Shown here piece by piece: positions 12,201 to 21,752 of a stretch of DNA of 64,000 nucleotides. A program made the position numbers and the translations under genes. The stretch spans positions 237,672 to 301,671 of the forward strand of contig RHPI01001327.1 in the NCBI GenBank assembly GCA_009103225.1, given 5' to 3'. The first letter of the stretch is position 1. Every line of letters begins with the position of its first letter. The notes under the pieces are model-generated. The model saw only the letters and a list, made by a program, of their open reading frames with translations. It had not been told where the DNA came from and made no database searches. Source of the DNA: Chlorokybus atmophyticus (lineage: Eukaryota; Streptophyta; Chlorokybophyceae; Chlorokybales; Chlorokybaceae).

Positions 12201-12460
12201 GCGTGGTGGTGTGGGGTGGTAGCGGCGAGCGCGTGTGGAAGGAGGTCGTGTTTGTCCGCTGGTACACGAAGCTGGATGTGACGAGAGACACAAAGTGCAT
12301 CGCTCTGGAATGGGAAAAGCGTCGAGGCGGTCCACATCTCGATGTCGTGACTCTGGAGCAAGTAAAAGGCATTGTCCAGCTGCTCCCCATGTTTGACAAG
12401 GACAGCGCCCGTGTACAAGAGGGCAAATATTGGGTGAACGTTCACTGCACTTCCACGTGA
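9287..12460 (+). pseudogene. KDZ/Plavaka-type transposase, disrupted
   Basis: Pieces in several frames form one transposase. The N-terminus (9287-9910) has a C2H2 finger CPYCHMRFATRSSVYMH. The segment 10049-10486 has the family-typical PAILYSDKTTLDSAGKRSGY (about 10220-10275), followed by LMASLANYSWDMY. A CNVCLV knuckle lies at about 10720. LAPDAMHVLGGIIDHLLAAV is at about 11030-11090. KMHQLTHFGPAIVSSGHPDW and NRMEQTHAQNIKRWARGG are at about 11590-11710, inside a 310-codon C-terminal frame ending at 12460. The D of YSDKT, the D of APDAMH and the E of MEQTH are candidate catalytic acidic residues. Disruptions: frame changes between blocks (for example near 9820, 10480 and 10945) and an in-frame TGA at 11477-11479. 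Some breaks may be introns, but the TGA and several shifts are not explained that way. Confidence 0.75.
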
Positions 12461-12663
12461 CACATGTACTTGTCTCATTACTCTGAGTTTGGAGCATATC
12501 AGTCAGTTAGGCATTGCTGATCGTATGGTAAGACTTTTGCATGTGGACATGTACAATACCGGGCAGCTGTCACTGCACAACTGTCACAACAATCGAATGT
12601 GCCATGCAACATTCAACAATTAGTCCGCCGTGTGGCATTAAGCATCAGTACAGTGCACCACAC

Positions 12664-14388
12664 TCAAGCCTCATAGTTCCATGACACAGGAGGGTAGTCA
12701 CAGCGCATATCCATTATTTCAAGCATGAGACGCCCTATGCACTCCGCCATTGCGGGAGGAACTGCGTTCGCTATGGAAACGGCCGAGGTCATCCATCGCA
12801 CTCCCAGCGCTGTTTGCCACGCAGCAATGCCGCCCCTGTTGCTTGGAAGGCCATAGACCGGGTACATCTGCTGTGGCGCGTCTGATGTCACGATTGTCTT
12901 CTTCGCGCTAGCGGACAGGTGCGGCGATAGCACTCCAACTGCCTTGCCCGTGTGCGAGCAGCGTGCTGGTGGGGTAGCTACCATTGGCTGTGTCTCAAAC
13001 AGACGGTGTCGGAAAGTTGATAGGCCAAACATCGTGCCACAAAGGGACAGATTGGGTCTAAATGAGGAAGCTGCTCCTGGCACATTGTTAATCACAAACT
13101 TGACCTGGCTTGCAAGCAGTAGACGTCGGACGAGCGGTATTATATCCTGGTGTCTCCAGGATGTGCCATGTGCCGCTCGTTGAGGTGCTGGGATAGCACC
13201 AAAATAGGCCTGGCATGGTGGACTGGCCCAGATGAGCTCGTACTCGCTCAGCTCTCCTGCACTCAGGGTGCATACATCGCGGTGTATGAAGGGGCAGCGG
13301 GTACTCAGAAGAGGGACTTATGTCCATCCTGGTCACGTCAAAGCCTGCGTGGTATAGACCGACACTGGCACCGCCACCGCCGCAGAATAGGTCGAGTGCC
13401 TTTGGTCTGCGTGTGCGTCCCAGCTTGTTGTCAAATGGCGTGTATGTGGTCAAGGCTGGCCGTGGTGCTGGCCAGGGTCTAACAATGATGCCGTCCGGGC
13501 TTACTTTGCGACTGACGTTCTCCCCTGCGGCGCGCAGACCATGGCGTGCCCCGTCAACTGATGTGTACGCAAATACGTTGTGCCCTTTGAAGTTGATGGT
13601 TTGTGGTCGATCACCGTCATCGAATACTATACGGTGCTGCCCTGCAAAGACATTTTCCATTGCACCATGCATATATGATGCGTCCTCAATCTCGCACGCC
13701 ACGAAGCGATGCTGACCTGACGCTTGCTTGAATGATTCCACAACGCCCGCATACCATTCCCCATCCAGCGGCCAATGCACCATGACACTCACACCGATCA
13801 GCTGCTCGCATCCCAACTTAACTGCGTTCCGCAGCCGATGCAGTGCGCTGTCCAACGGTCGATGGTCTGCCTCCTCTACAGCGGCCAGGGGATGGAACTG
13901 CCCACGCCCACACCGTGCAAGACTGCTCTGAATGCGACAACATCTTCAACATGCATGAAATAAGCATACGCCCAACATGCAGTGATACGTTGCGGTCCAC
14001 TCTTGTAGATTACCTCCACAGCATCCACCACCTGTCCACTAACCACATGTCCCGGTGTTGTTCATGTGAAGAAGCGCATGGGTTCCCCTCGCCACTCGAA
14101 GCATGAGCGCGAGCACGATTCGCACACGCACTGCACGCAATGGAAAAACTCGGGTTCCTTGCACAGCACTTGGCCGAGGCGGCAGCCAAACACGTCGACA
14201 TTGTGTGTGGTGTGATGCCAGCAAGCAGCACTAAAACCGTGGCACACTGTCTGCACTCGCTGGCATTCGGTCAAGTGTGCTCGCATTTGCTGCCTACGGC
14301 CATTGGCACATACGTACGCATTGCATTGTGGGCACACCAAGCATGGTCTCCTAGGTGAGGGTGATTCAACTGCTGCCGCCGACATCAT
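12664..14388 (-). pseudogene. Tudor-like / C5-cytosine DNA methyltransferase, frameshifted
   Basis: Read from 14388 leftwards. A Cys/His-rich N-terminal block contains CLVCPQCNAYVC (14388-14062). A segment VVDAVEVIYKSGPQRITACW (about 14040-13890) follows in another frame. A Tudor/Agenet-like segment (13855 onward) contains VHWPLDGEWYAGVVESFKQ and FDDGD. The catalytic domain comes next: motif I ALDLFCGGGGASVGLYHAGF (about 13390), then in the next frame motif IV IWASPPCQ with the catalytic Cys (about 13220), then VINNVPGA resembling motif VI (about 13090). The C-terminal 143 residues (13095-12664) include YPVYGLPSNRGG and a late AVPPAMAECIGRLM segment like motif X. Frameshifts occur near 13885 and within a GGGG run near 13291-13294. 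It would methylate cytosine C5 in DNA. The frame breaks could be decay or sequencing error, since the rest is well preserved. Confidence 0.75.
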
Positions 14389-15005
14389 GCAAAATAGGAA
14401 TCGGCACGGCTGCCCACAAACTGAGCGAGACTTTAGGGTATGGGCATCAATTTAGGGTTGCCAGCTTACGAACCCTAAATGGGTCAAACTTCAAGTGAAG
14501 CACGACTGTACCTTATACGCTATTGCAATACCATGCATGGTACTACATCAACATGAATGGTACTCCATCTGTTAATGGTACTACAGTACAAGAATACTCG
14601 CATACTACCACGATTGTAGAGTAATACTGTGCTGTCATGCCATGGAACCCAGAGCGCTGTCCGAGTTTGTTGCTGTCAACCACGCTACAAACCAGCGAGG
14701 TATGCAAGCCGTGCACTGATTCATGCGCCGGGCAGTCATCATACACATGTACAGCAAATGCTTCTAACAACAGCAGATCTCTGGTGCACCATGCACCATG
14801 CTGCAACTATAGATGTACCTACATGGTTCACAGGAAGCCAACACAAAACTACAATACATGCACAATTGGCATCAAGGCGGGGGCCAAATCACAGCCGACA
14901 CGGTGGCGTCTTGCATCAGGCATGGCGACCAAAACGGGTGAGGTTGCTTGCAGAATGGACACGCTTGTAGATTCTTTGATTTATTTGCCACAGTCTTCTG
15001 ATGCG
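14389..15005. other. Intergenic with GTACCAT palindromes
   Basis: No gene seen. It holds TTTAGGGT / AACCCTAAAT motifs at about 14435-14480 and a 14-bp perfect palindrome TACCATGCATGGTA at 14529-14542, with two further ATGGTACT copies up to about 14585. These are the same core motif as the hairpins at both edges of the element. Confidence 0.55.
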
Positions 15006-15881
15006 CTATGATGCAGACATGGCACATCGCTTTCTTGCAACATGGCGTCTCCCCATCCGCTGGGGGGGGGGTGGCTCTTCAATGCGACAAATCAGCACAC
15101 ATGGTGCACGCGGGTGTGCAAGCTGCCTCTGCCACCAAACTCTATTATCGCGTCGCAGGCGTAGCAATTCCCATCTGAATGGCGCAGCATAATGCTCCAC
15201 TGCCTGCTCGATCACCTGACGCCCATCTGCCGCCATACACCACCTGCTGGTCTTGGTGGTCTCGTCCAGCATGCGTTTATCCAGGCCCTCGACATGGCTG
15301 TCGTCACTCGTGTACTCCCCCGCATCATTTTCTTCGAGCTTCCACAGAATCAGCTCGACATGCCGTTTAACATACAGCCACTGCCAGCCAAAGCATGCCA
15401 AGTACAGCTCGAATGGTTTTACTTGCCACCCAATATGTTTGCTCAGGTAGTGGCACACATCTCGACCCGCATTAGTCGACATCAACAGGTACATCTGCTG
15501 CAGCAGGTCGAAGATCTGCTCCGCACATAGCTCTTGCACATTGCCGGGCTGCTGCGGCTGCAACAACACCATCATATCGAGGACGGCGAGGGGCAACAAC
15601 GTACAACGGATGGCCATATCGTGTATGGGTTCCAACCACGGCCAATCCCCAGAGGTCTGTTCAACCCGCATTCTGCGCGTTTGCTCCCACTTATTGCAAA
15701 CTTTCGTCACCCACCTCGAGGCATGCCGCATGCGATGATGCAGCGCGTCTTGGGCGTATTGTAGGGTGATCAACTCCTTTGCACTACGTGTCAGCCCCTG
15801 AAAGCGTCTGCGCGTCGGTGCTTTGAGCTTAGATAGCTCGTGCCGCACCGGCTGTCTCTCTGGACGATGCTGAGCAGCCAC
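15006..15881 (-). CDS. Unknown 291-residue protein inside the KDZ-type element
   Basis: A single long uninterrupted frame. It is helical and rich in W, R and Q, with segments such as RVEQTSGDWPWLEPIHDMAI, IFDLLQQMYLLMSTNAGRD and KPFELYLACFGWQWLYVKRH. The C-terminus has a Cys-containing piece (APCVLICRIEEP) and PPPPQRMGRRHVARKRC. I do not recognise a family. It lies between the methyltransferase and OTU genes on the same strand, which suggests an element-encoded accessory gene. The start (15881) is the first possible one in the frame; an upstream exon cannot be excluded. Confidence 0.5.
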   Translation of the reverse strand: MAAQHRPERQPVRHELSKLKAPTRRRFQGLTRSAKELITLQYAQDALHHRMRHASRWVTKVCNKWEQTRRMRVEQTSGDWPWLEPIHDMAIRCTLLPLAVLDMMVLLQPQQPGNVQELCAEQIFDLLQQMYLLMSTNAGRDVCHYLSKHIGWQVKPFELYLACFGWQWLYVKRHVELILWKLEENDAGEYTSDDSHVEGLDKRMLDETTKTSRWCMAADGRQVIEQAVEHYAAPFRWELLRLRRDNRVWWQRQLAHPRAPCVLICRIEEPPPPQRMGRRHVARKRCAMSAS

Positions 15882-16015
15882 TTAACGCTGTAAACCCGCC
15901 TATGCCTACTCAGGACACACAGTCAGCCCCAGTGAGGCTTCAAGGCGCTGTGCTTCTTCTAATGTTGTAAAGATGCCTCACCTTTCCCTTTTTGGTCCTG
16001 TCAGCGTCCTTTATT

Positions 16016-16573
16016 CTAACAACCTTCCTTTTTTTTTTTGTCACCCTGCACATCCTGGCAGGCGCTCTCCGTGGCACTGTTACTCAGGGGAGGTAAGGCG
16101 TTATCTTCTTGTTCCACAGCCTTGCGCTTGTTGGTTGCCTCCCGTTCCTCCACGACCTCATGTTGCTTCATGAGGTCGAGCATGAAGCCTTTGTCTTTCA
16201 GCGCAGCTTTCAGGACACCTCGATCAATCTCTTTACCAACAAGACAGGCTGGGATCAATGTGGCAAGCTTAGAGGGAGAGGGCGAGCTACAGCTGCTTCT
16301 TGATGGAAATGCCTCCGGATGGTCAGAGTGCGGTGGCAAGTAAGTCTCCGCGGCAGGAAGGGAGGGTGCTGAATTGGGATTGCGAGCATGTGAATGTGGT
16401 TGAGGGAAGGCAGGATGTGCAGAACACTCGGCTACTTCTTGCCTAGAACACGAAGGCGAGGCCTGAGGCGTTTGTGCAGCACTCTGGGTCACTGCCGGTG
16501 GTAGCGGGGAAATGGCAACGCCATTCCGCCACTCTCCGATTAGGTGTGTTACCTCCAGTGGCACTTTACGCAT
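16016..16573 (-). CDS. Proline/serine-rich frame downstream of the OTU gene
   Basis: An open frame of 185 codons. The N-terminal half is low-complexity Pro/Ser/Ala (AETYLPPHSDHPEAFPSRSS). The C-terminal half looks structured and charged (KEIDRGVLKAALKDKGFMLD, then HEVVEEREATNKRKAVEQED), ending in a lysine run. It starts 40 bp after the OTU stop codon. It may be a separate gene or an alternative 3-prime exon of the OTU gene. No family recognised. Confidence 0.4.
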   Translation of the reverse strand: MRKVPLEVTHLIGEWRNGVAISPLPPAVTQSAAQTPQASPSCSRQEVAECSAHPAFPQPHSHARNPNSAPSLPAAETYLPPHSDHPEAFPSRSSCSSPSPSKLATLIPACLVGKEIDRGVLKAALKDKGFMLDLMKQHEVVEEREATNKRKAVEQEDNALPPLSNSATESACQDVQGDKKKKEGC

Positions 16574-16612
16574 AGGCCACGACCACTGTTCGGTGCTTGC
16601 AGGCTTGAGGAG

Positions 16613-18680
16613 CTAAAAGTGTGCTTCTGGCTCATTAGGAGCAGTGTTGCCCACCACCAGGATTGAGTTGGGGGCTTCTTTTTTTCCAACCCAAACTGCG
16701 CTGCCGGGCCATGGCACCCACTCCCCATGCTCGCGCTGAACGGTCACGCAGCCAATCAACAAGCCCAGCTTGTGAGCAAACATAGTCATCTGCAGGTGCT
16801 CGACGTACACATCTTTTCTCCGCACGATCTGTCGCACCTTGGCCATGGCTAGGTCAATGTTGCAGTTGACATCAGCCAACATGGTCGTAGGCAGTTTGTC
16901 GTAATACTGCGCCATCTCTCCCGCGGCACCAGTGGCTCTGCAGAAGTCTAGGATTCTGCTCGCCACGCCTGCATCGACAGCCTTGGCGGTGATTTTGCAG
17001 AGAGTGTGCCCCCTGCCGTCGTCGTCCATGGTGTCCAGCATGGCCCAAAATCTGCTCGAGCTGGGGCACTTGTGATCATCCAAGACACTTTGCGCTATGG
17101 ATGGCCTGGCGCGAAATACACAATGGTAGAAGCAATTACCATCCGTTGGCGCATTGAAGTGGTCCCATGAGGCGAGCTGGCCACCTAGCATGACTACTGG
17201 CCGTATGCGGGTTGCGGCCAGCTCCTTTGATGACTCGCTGGCAGGTGGTGACCCTTGCTGCATGCGCATACAACACTCACATGGTGTGTCCAACTGTGGA
17301 CGGCAAGAGTCACAGTGACTGATAAGTACCTGAGTGTAGGGCAGACTGCCGGCTTCAACTTGCAGCGGGTGGGGTAAGGTAGGTGCAGAAGCCACATCGG
17401 TTGTTGCATTGTGCTGTGGTCTCGCCGGTGGCGGCAAGAAGGATTGTTGCCCCGCAATCACCGGTGCTGCTCGTGGAGGAGATGGCAGTGCACGAAGGAC
17501 TGGTGCCGCGGAAGGTGGTTGCGCTCTGGCTGGGAGGGGAGCAGGAGCTGCAGGTGAGACCACTTGTGCATGCAGCAAGGGGGGCTGTATACAGGACCCA
17601 GGATAAGATGGCTCACAATGTTGCAAAGGACGAATATAAGCTTATGCAGTGCCTGACGCATTGTTACCAAGGCACGAGCATAAAAGACAGCGACTTACCT
17701 CAATGGCCCGTGGGCTGCATGGAGCAGGGGAAGCCATGGGGGCTGACAAGGTGGTATTGGCTGCACTCTCCCCGCCACCCTCGATGGCAGACTCGTCACG
17801 GAGCTCTTGAGCCATGGGCACATCATGCGCCACTGCCCCAATGGACATGTCGGGATTCAACAGGCCAACATGCATGTTAAACTGATGCCGCATTGCCGCC
17901 GCGCCCATCAGCAAGTGGGATTGAAGGACCAGTTGATGGGATTGAATCCAGGCTTGCATAGGAGCTCCAACAGGACCTAGTGCACTGTGGTGCTGTCAAC
18001 CAATCACATGTGGGTTAGCTGCATGCTTGCGACACTGCAATTGCAATAGTCAACTGCGTCACATCGTCATCAGTTGGTTGCTTTGAACAGTCACCTGCGG
18101 CATTGCTGGTTGATGCACTATTGGTTGAATGCCGGACGAATGGCCACGCGCTCCTGTGCTCAAACCCAGCCTACTTCGTTCGGCACGCGCGCGCGACTTC
18201 GCACGCTCACGCACATCCTAGCATGCAAAGGTAGGCATGCATTGGAGCCGACATTGCAGTCAACATGCACAGCGAGATTGGCAACAACATACCGCCGCCC
18301 AGCTCTGTCTATCTGCTCTTGCTTCCGCAATGTCGGCTTGACTGTAGGGTGGGTATGGGTGAATAGTGGAGGCCTGCAGCCACGCTACATATATCACATG
18401 GACTGCGCTAAAAAACAAATTGCTCTTGCAAGGAAATGCATGTGACTGTTGAGCGTACCTCTGCATTCCTTTGTGCTTGTTCCCACAGCCGCAATTGGTC
18501 CCACATGGTTCTGACAAGGGGCTCTAAGGACTGCAGCTTCTGATCCACTCCTTGTTGCAGAAAGCGAGCCACCAAGCGGCTCTCTGTATGAAGATGGTCT
18601 TTAATGGCTTGCCTGCTGGTTTGTCCAATGTTGGTGATGCATGTTGGACAGCCCCATTGCTGACGCCTGCCATGATCCAT
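16613..18680 (-). CDS. OTU-family cysteine protease gene within the KDZ-type element
   Basis: Three exons with matching phase 0: about 18680-18459, 17992-17699 (donor GTAAGT) and 17584-16613, giving roughly 495 residues. Exon 1 contains WGCPTCITNIGQTSRQAIKD, possibly a zinc knuckle. Exon 2 is Ala/Met-rich. Exon 3 starts with a Pro-rich linker and then an OTU domain: the catalytic loop APTDGNCFYHCVF has the Cys nucleophile and preceding Asp, and the C-terminal NSILVVGN...PEAHF supplies the expected His. OTU proteases cleave ubiquitin or related modifiers; they are also found in retroelements and in some Helitrons and large DNA transposons. The reading frame is intact, unlike the transposase and methyltransferase. 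The start (ATG at 18678-18680) is a choice; the frame is open further upstream. Confidence 0.7.
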
Positions 18681-18931
18681 TACGTGGCAACCGGTAGTAG
18701 CTGGCTTCGCTGCTTGAACTCTTACGACCACAACTTCTCGCAAGATGTGCCACGCCGCCGCCGCCGCCGCCTCCGACTCCTGGTCCTCCGCCTCCTAGTC
18801 GGACTCAGGCCCTAAAGCCTGACATTCGACCCGTCATCGACCTGGTGCCCCTGCGTGCCATCATCCGGCCATCAATGAAGCGTGTTTGGGTGAGTGCACA
18901 CTAACTCCCATTTGGGCTGATCGAGCAATGC

Positions 18932-19048
18932 CTCTGTCGTACCATGGATGGTACGACAGAGCCATTGTACGGCAATCGCTGAGGTTGGACGAGAGATGCC
19001 TCTGTCGTATCATAAATGTTACGACACAACCATTGTTACCAATGGTTG
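18932..19048. repeat. Hairpin cluster at right edge of the KDZ-type element
   Basis: A perfect 14-bp-arm hairpin at 18932-18961 (CTCTGTCGTACCAT / ATGGTACGACAGAG, loop GG), a decayed copy at about 18999-19025 (CTCTGTCGTATCAT / ATGTTACGACAC), and a perfect 9-bp-arm hairpin at 19027-19048 (CAACCATTG / CAATGGTTG). They share sequence with the left-edge hairpins at 8952-9125. Confidence 0.8.
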
Positions 19049-19269
19049 TACGAAGCATGGATGGCACGAATGCATAAGTCGTACCATCAACCATAGGAGC
19101 AAGGACGCACTACAAGTGCGACTCTAGTGCGGGACTCTAGACGTTCAAAACCGCCTCATTTTCGTTTTCGCGCCTCTTACATTCGGGCGGGCCAACCGGC
19201 GGCGGCAGCGTTGGAGGCGGCAGCGCCACTATCAGCTAAACAGGCGGCACCCGACTGTCAATTGGAGAG

Positions 19270-20162
19270 ATGCCTCGTGGTCCATCCGTAAGTGCACCTC
19301 GTCGTGGAGGTCGGCGCCAGTTGTCCACATTGCCCCTAGTGTTCAACCAGGCAACCGTCGCCAACCAATTGCAGAAAGACCCCGCGCCAACGCCCAGCAT
19401 ATCACAACAACTCCACCTGACACCGCAGTCGCAAGGGCAAGCTAGACTGCATGCGTTCTTGATGCACTGTGCACGTTGCTTCTTGCTCAACTTCTAACTT
19501 GGATGCTTGCTTCTTGCATGACTAGCACAGTGACTCACTGCATGTGTTCTGGATACACTGTGCACGTTGTTCTTCTTTTGCAACTGTGAGGGTTGCATCT
19601 TTCATGGCTGGCAGCATGACTTATGTGGTTGTGCTTGCAGAGGGTCGATTGGAACCCCCAACCCAAACGCATTTGGCCGTGACGTGGCAACCTCGTCCGT
19701 CAGCAACCCTTCCCCAAGCAAGTGGAATATTGGCAACGAGGTAAGCAATGTGTGACACTGTGACACTGTGTGTATGTGTGTAACGAATTGTTCTTCTGTG
19801 AACAGCATTTGTGAGATGCCGTCGTTGAAATCATAAACGGCCACTGGGTAGAGAGCCACGTTTATCCCAAGGAGGATACTATTTGTAACGTCATGTGTCA
19901 GGTGCTGTGAATGCTTCGTGACCGCACTGCACCGTGACACTGACCAACCTGCCCGTGACAGGTGGTTGGCTTCGACCATGACGACGAGGCCGATGCGGCC
20001 AAGTTCTATGAGGTGTACTGGACTCCCAAAGAGTGCCCCTTCCACTGGAGTGTCGCCCTGAAGAAAGCTACGCAGGTCCGGTCTGAGAACGTCACCAAGA
20101 TCAAGCATGTCCTTGAGAAGGAGTACAAGTGGACACTGCTTAACAGCAACAAGCGCAAGTGA
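19270..20162 (+). CDS. Exons of an unidentified gene left of the copia insertion
   Basis: A possible first frame begins MPRGPSVSAPRRGGRRQ (19270). A clear internal exon covers about 19642-19740 (GSIGTPNPNAFGRDVATSS, donor GTAAGC). A second covers about 19961-20158 (VVGFDHDDEADAAKFYEVYW, then VTKIKHVLEKEYKWTLL). The last can end either at the donor-like A|GTGAGT or at the overlapping TGA stop after NKRK. Exons 23198-23883, on the other side of the retrotransposon, are similar in style and may belong to the same gene, but the phases do not join directly, so an exon is missing from my model or they are two genes. Family not recognised. It abuts the right edge of the KDZ-type element. Confidence 0.45.
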
Positions 20163-20299
20163 GTTGGGTCCCTCACCACCATGTCTACTATGCAACACTG
20201 CCTTCTGACTAAGCCTCCATACACACGTACTCATCTCGCCTATTGTAACCGATTCAATCAGGCACATCGACGCCCTAATAGACCCCGAGACCCAAAAAG

Positions 20300-20768
20300 T
20301 GTTGAGGATATTCTTGTATCCGGTCAGCTTGCCCTGTGGATAAGAATAGCCGCGAGAAGATTCAGGCGCGAGAAGGTTCCAGTCGAGAAAGGTCCAGGCG
20401 AGGATTTCAGTCGAGAAGGTTCCAGGCGCGGAGTCGAGTCCGCAGTCTGGAGACTTCCAGGCGCTGTAGAAGAAACGTTGTAGCTCGATGGTTACGTCAT
20501 GTATGGCGCGTGTCATAGCTTGTTGGAAAGCTCTTGAAAGTAGCTACGTGGTGCAACTTATAGCGCAGGAATCGGTTGAGTGTAGAAGTCGTGGTGGCTT
20601 CTAGAGTAGACAGGTGCAGAACTGGCGGGTATAAAAGCCCGCGGTGTGACTTTGTTGTAATCCTTAGAAAGCCTTTTTAGATCAGCCTTGTGTGTATGCT
20701 CTGGTAGAGTGTGTGTACTTGTGCTTGCACCAACTCCATGCATGGTCAGCAGTGTCCGAATCTCAACA
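20300..20768 (+). repeat. 5-prime LTR of copia copy 1
   Basis: 469 bp, TG...CA ends. Contains a TATAAAAG promoter box (about 20630) and sequence shared with the other three LTRs. It differs from its partner LTR at a small number of positions. Confidence 0.93.
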
Positions 20769-20781
20769 GGTTATGGGCCCA
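20769..20781 (+). promoter_or_regulatory. Primer-binding site for initiator tRNA-Met anticodon-arm half
   Basis: GGTTATGGGCCCA follows the LTR directly. It is complementary to the TGGGCCCATAACC anticodon stem-loop region of eukaryotic initiator tRNA-Met, not to its 3-prime end. Copia of Drosophila is known to use such a half-tRNA primer. Confidence 0.85.
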
Positions 20782-20881
20782 CACTACGCTGGTCTAGCAA
20801 GTGTCTAGAGGCGTGATAACGGCAATAGGCTAGGCAAGGAGTTCTAGCTAAGTCTTGTGAGGTTGGGTTGAGTCCTGGAAG

Positions 20882-21739
20882 ATGGCAACCAACTACGACA
20901 AGGTGACCGTGGAGCCTTTGGACGTGGACAACTACAACACATGGAGCGTGCGCATGAAGATGTTGCTGGTGCACAAAGACCTATGGGAGTACGTGGATAC
21001 GGAGGAAGCGGATCCCATGAGGCAGAGCACGGTGTGGAAGCAACATAGTGGGAGAGCGCTTGCCCTGATCGGTCTCAACGTGAAGGACCATCACTTGGTG
21101 TTGGTGGACGGCTGCAAGACTGCACGAGAAGCTTGGAAGAAGTTGGCATCGCACTTCAAGGCGAAGAATAGCGCTAGCAAGGTGCAGCTGAAGAGAGAGC
21201 TTGCTGGGTTGAAGAAGCAAGGAGCAGCGGAGCCTATTACCAAGTATGTGTCGCGTGCACGAGAGTTGCAGAAGGACCTTCAAGGCGTTGGCTATGAGGT
21301 GAAGGAGTCCGAGTTGGTGTGGCAAGTACTGTCTGGGTTGCCTGAAGACTATGACACGGTGATCACGATCTTGGAGGGCTTGGAGGCAGAACCCACGGTG
21401 GACGAGGTGGTTCCAAGATTGCTGCAGGTGGAATCAAGGCTCGCGAAGAAGCATGAGGAAGGCCCGGAGGCGACGGCTTTCTCAGCGACTTCAGGAAGAG
21501 GTACTGATCGTTTTCAGCATGGGTCTGGGCGTTTCAGTGGTGATGGTGGCGGTGGTAGTGGTGGTGGAGCGTCCAGGAGTGACAGGGTCTGCTACTATTG
21601 CGGGAAGAAGGGCCACATTAGGGTGCATTGCTCGATGAGGAAGCAGCACGAAGAGGAGCGTGGTGGAGAGAAGCATCATGCCATGACGGGACGTATTACA
21701 AGAGACGCCTATTGCCTTTCATGCAACAACGAACGGTGA
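20882..21739 (+). CDS. gag: Gag polyprotein of copia copy 1
   Basis: 285 residues from ATG 20882 to TGA 21737. The N-terminus, MATNYDKVTVEPLDVDNYNT, with a WSVRMKMLLVHKDLWEYV helix, is the typical start of copia Gag (DUF4219/UBN2 region). The middle has LVWQVLSGLPEDYDTVIT, a conserved Gag segment. The C-terminus carries one CCHC zinc knuckle, CYYCGKKGHIRVHC, after a Gly-rich linker. It would form the particle shell and bind element RNA. The stop overlaps the start of the protease frame, which lies one base forward (+1). The second copy at 27144-26287 is nearly identical and has the same frame arrangement. Confidence 0.93.
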   Translation: MATNYDKVTVEPLDVDNYNTWSVRMKMLLVHKDLWEYVDTEEADPMRQSTVWKQHSGRALALIGLNVKDHHLVLVDGCKTAREAWKKLASHFKAKNSASKVQLKRELAGLKKQGAAEPITKYVSRARELQKDLQGVGYEVKESELVWQVLSGLPEDYDTVITILEGLEAEPTVDEVVPRLLQVESRLAKKHEEGPEATAFSATSGRGTDRFQHGSGRFSGDGGGGSGGGASRSDRVCYYCGKKGHIRVHCSMRKQHEEERGGEKHHAMTGRITRDAYCLSCNNER

Positions 21740-21752
21740 GGCAGCTGGCTGG

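Larger units (their letters stand above)
8900..19090. mobile_element. Probable composite KDZ/Plavaka-class DNA transposon with cargo genes
   Basis: The limits are inferred, not proven. GTACCAT-containing hairpins cluster at 8930-9125, 14529-14590 and 18932-19085, and enclose a KDZ-type transposase (plus strand, 9287-12460), a C5-cytosine methyltransferase gene (minus), an unknown 291-residue frame (minus), a proline-rich frame (minus) and an OTU-protease gene (minus). KDZ (Kyakuja-Dileera-Zisupton) elements are large, and in fungi their association with DNA-modification genes (TET/JBP) has been described. Here the DNA-modifying gene is a methyltransferase. Exact terminal inverted repeats and a target-site duplication were not identified. 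Confidence 0.5.
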
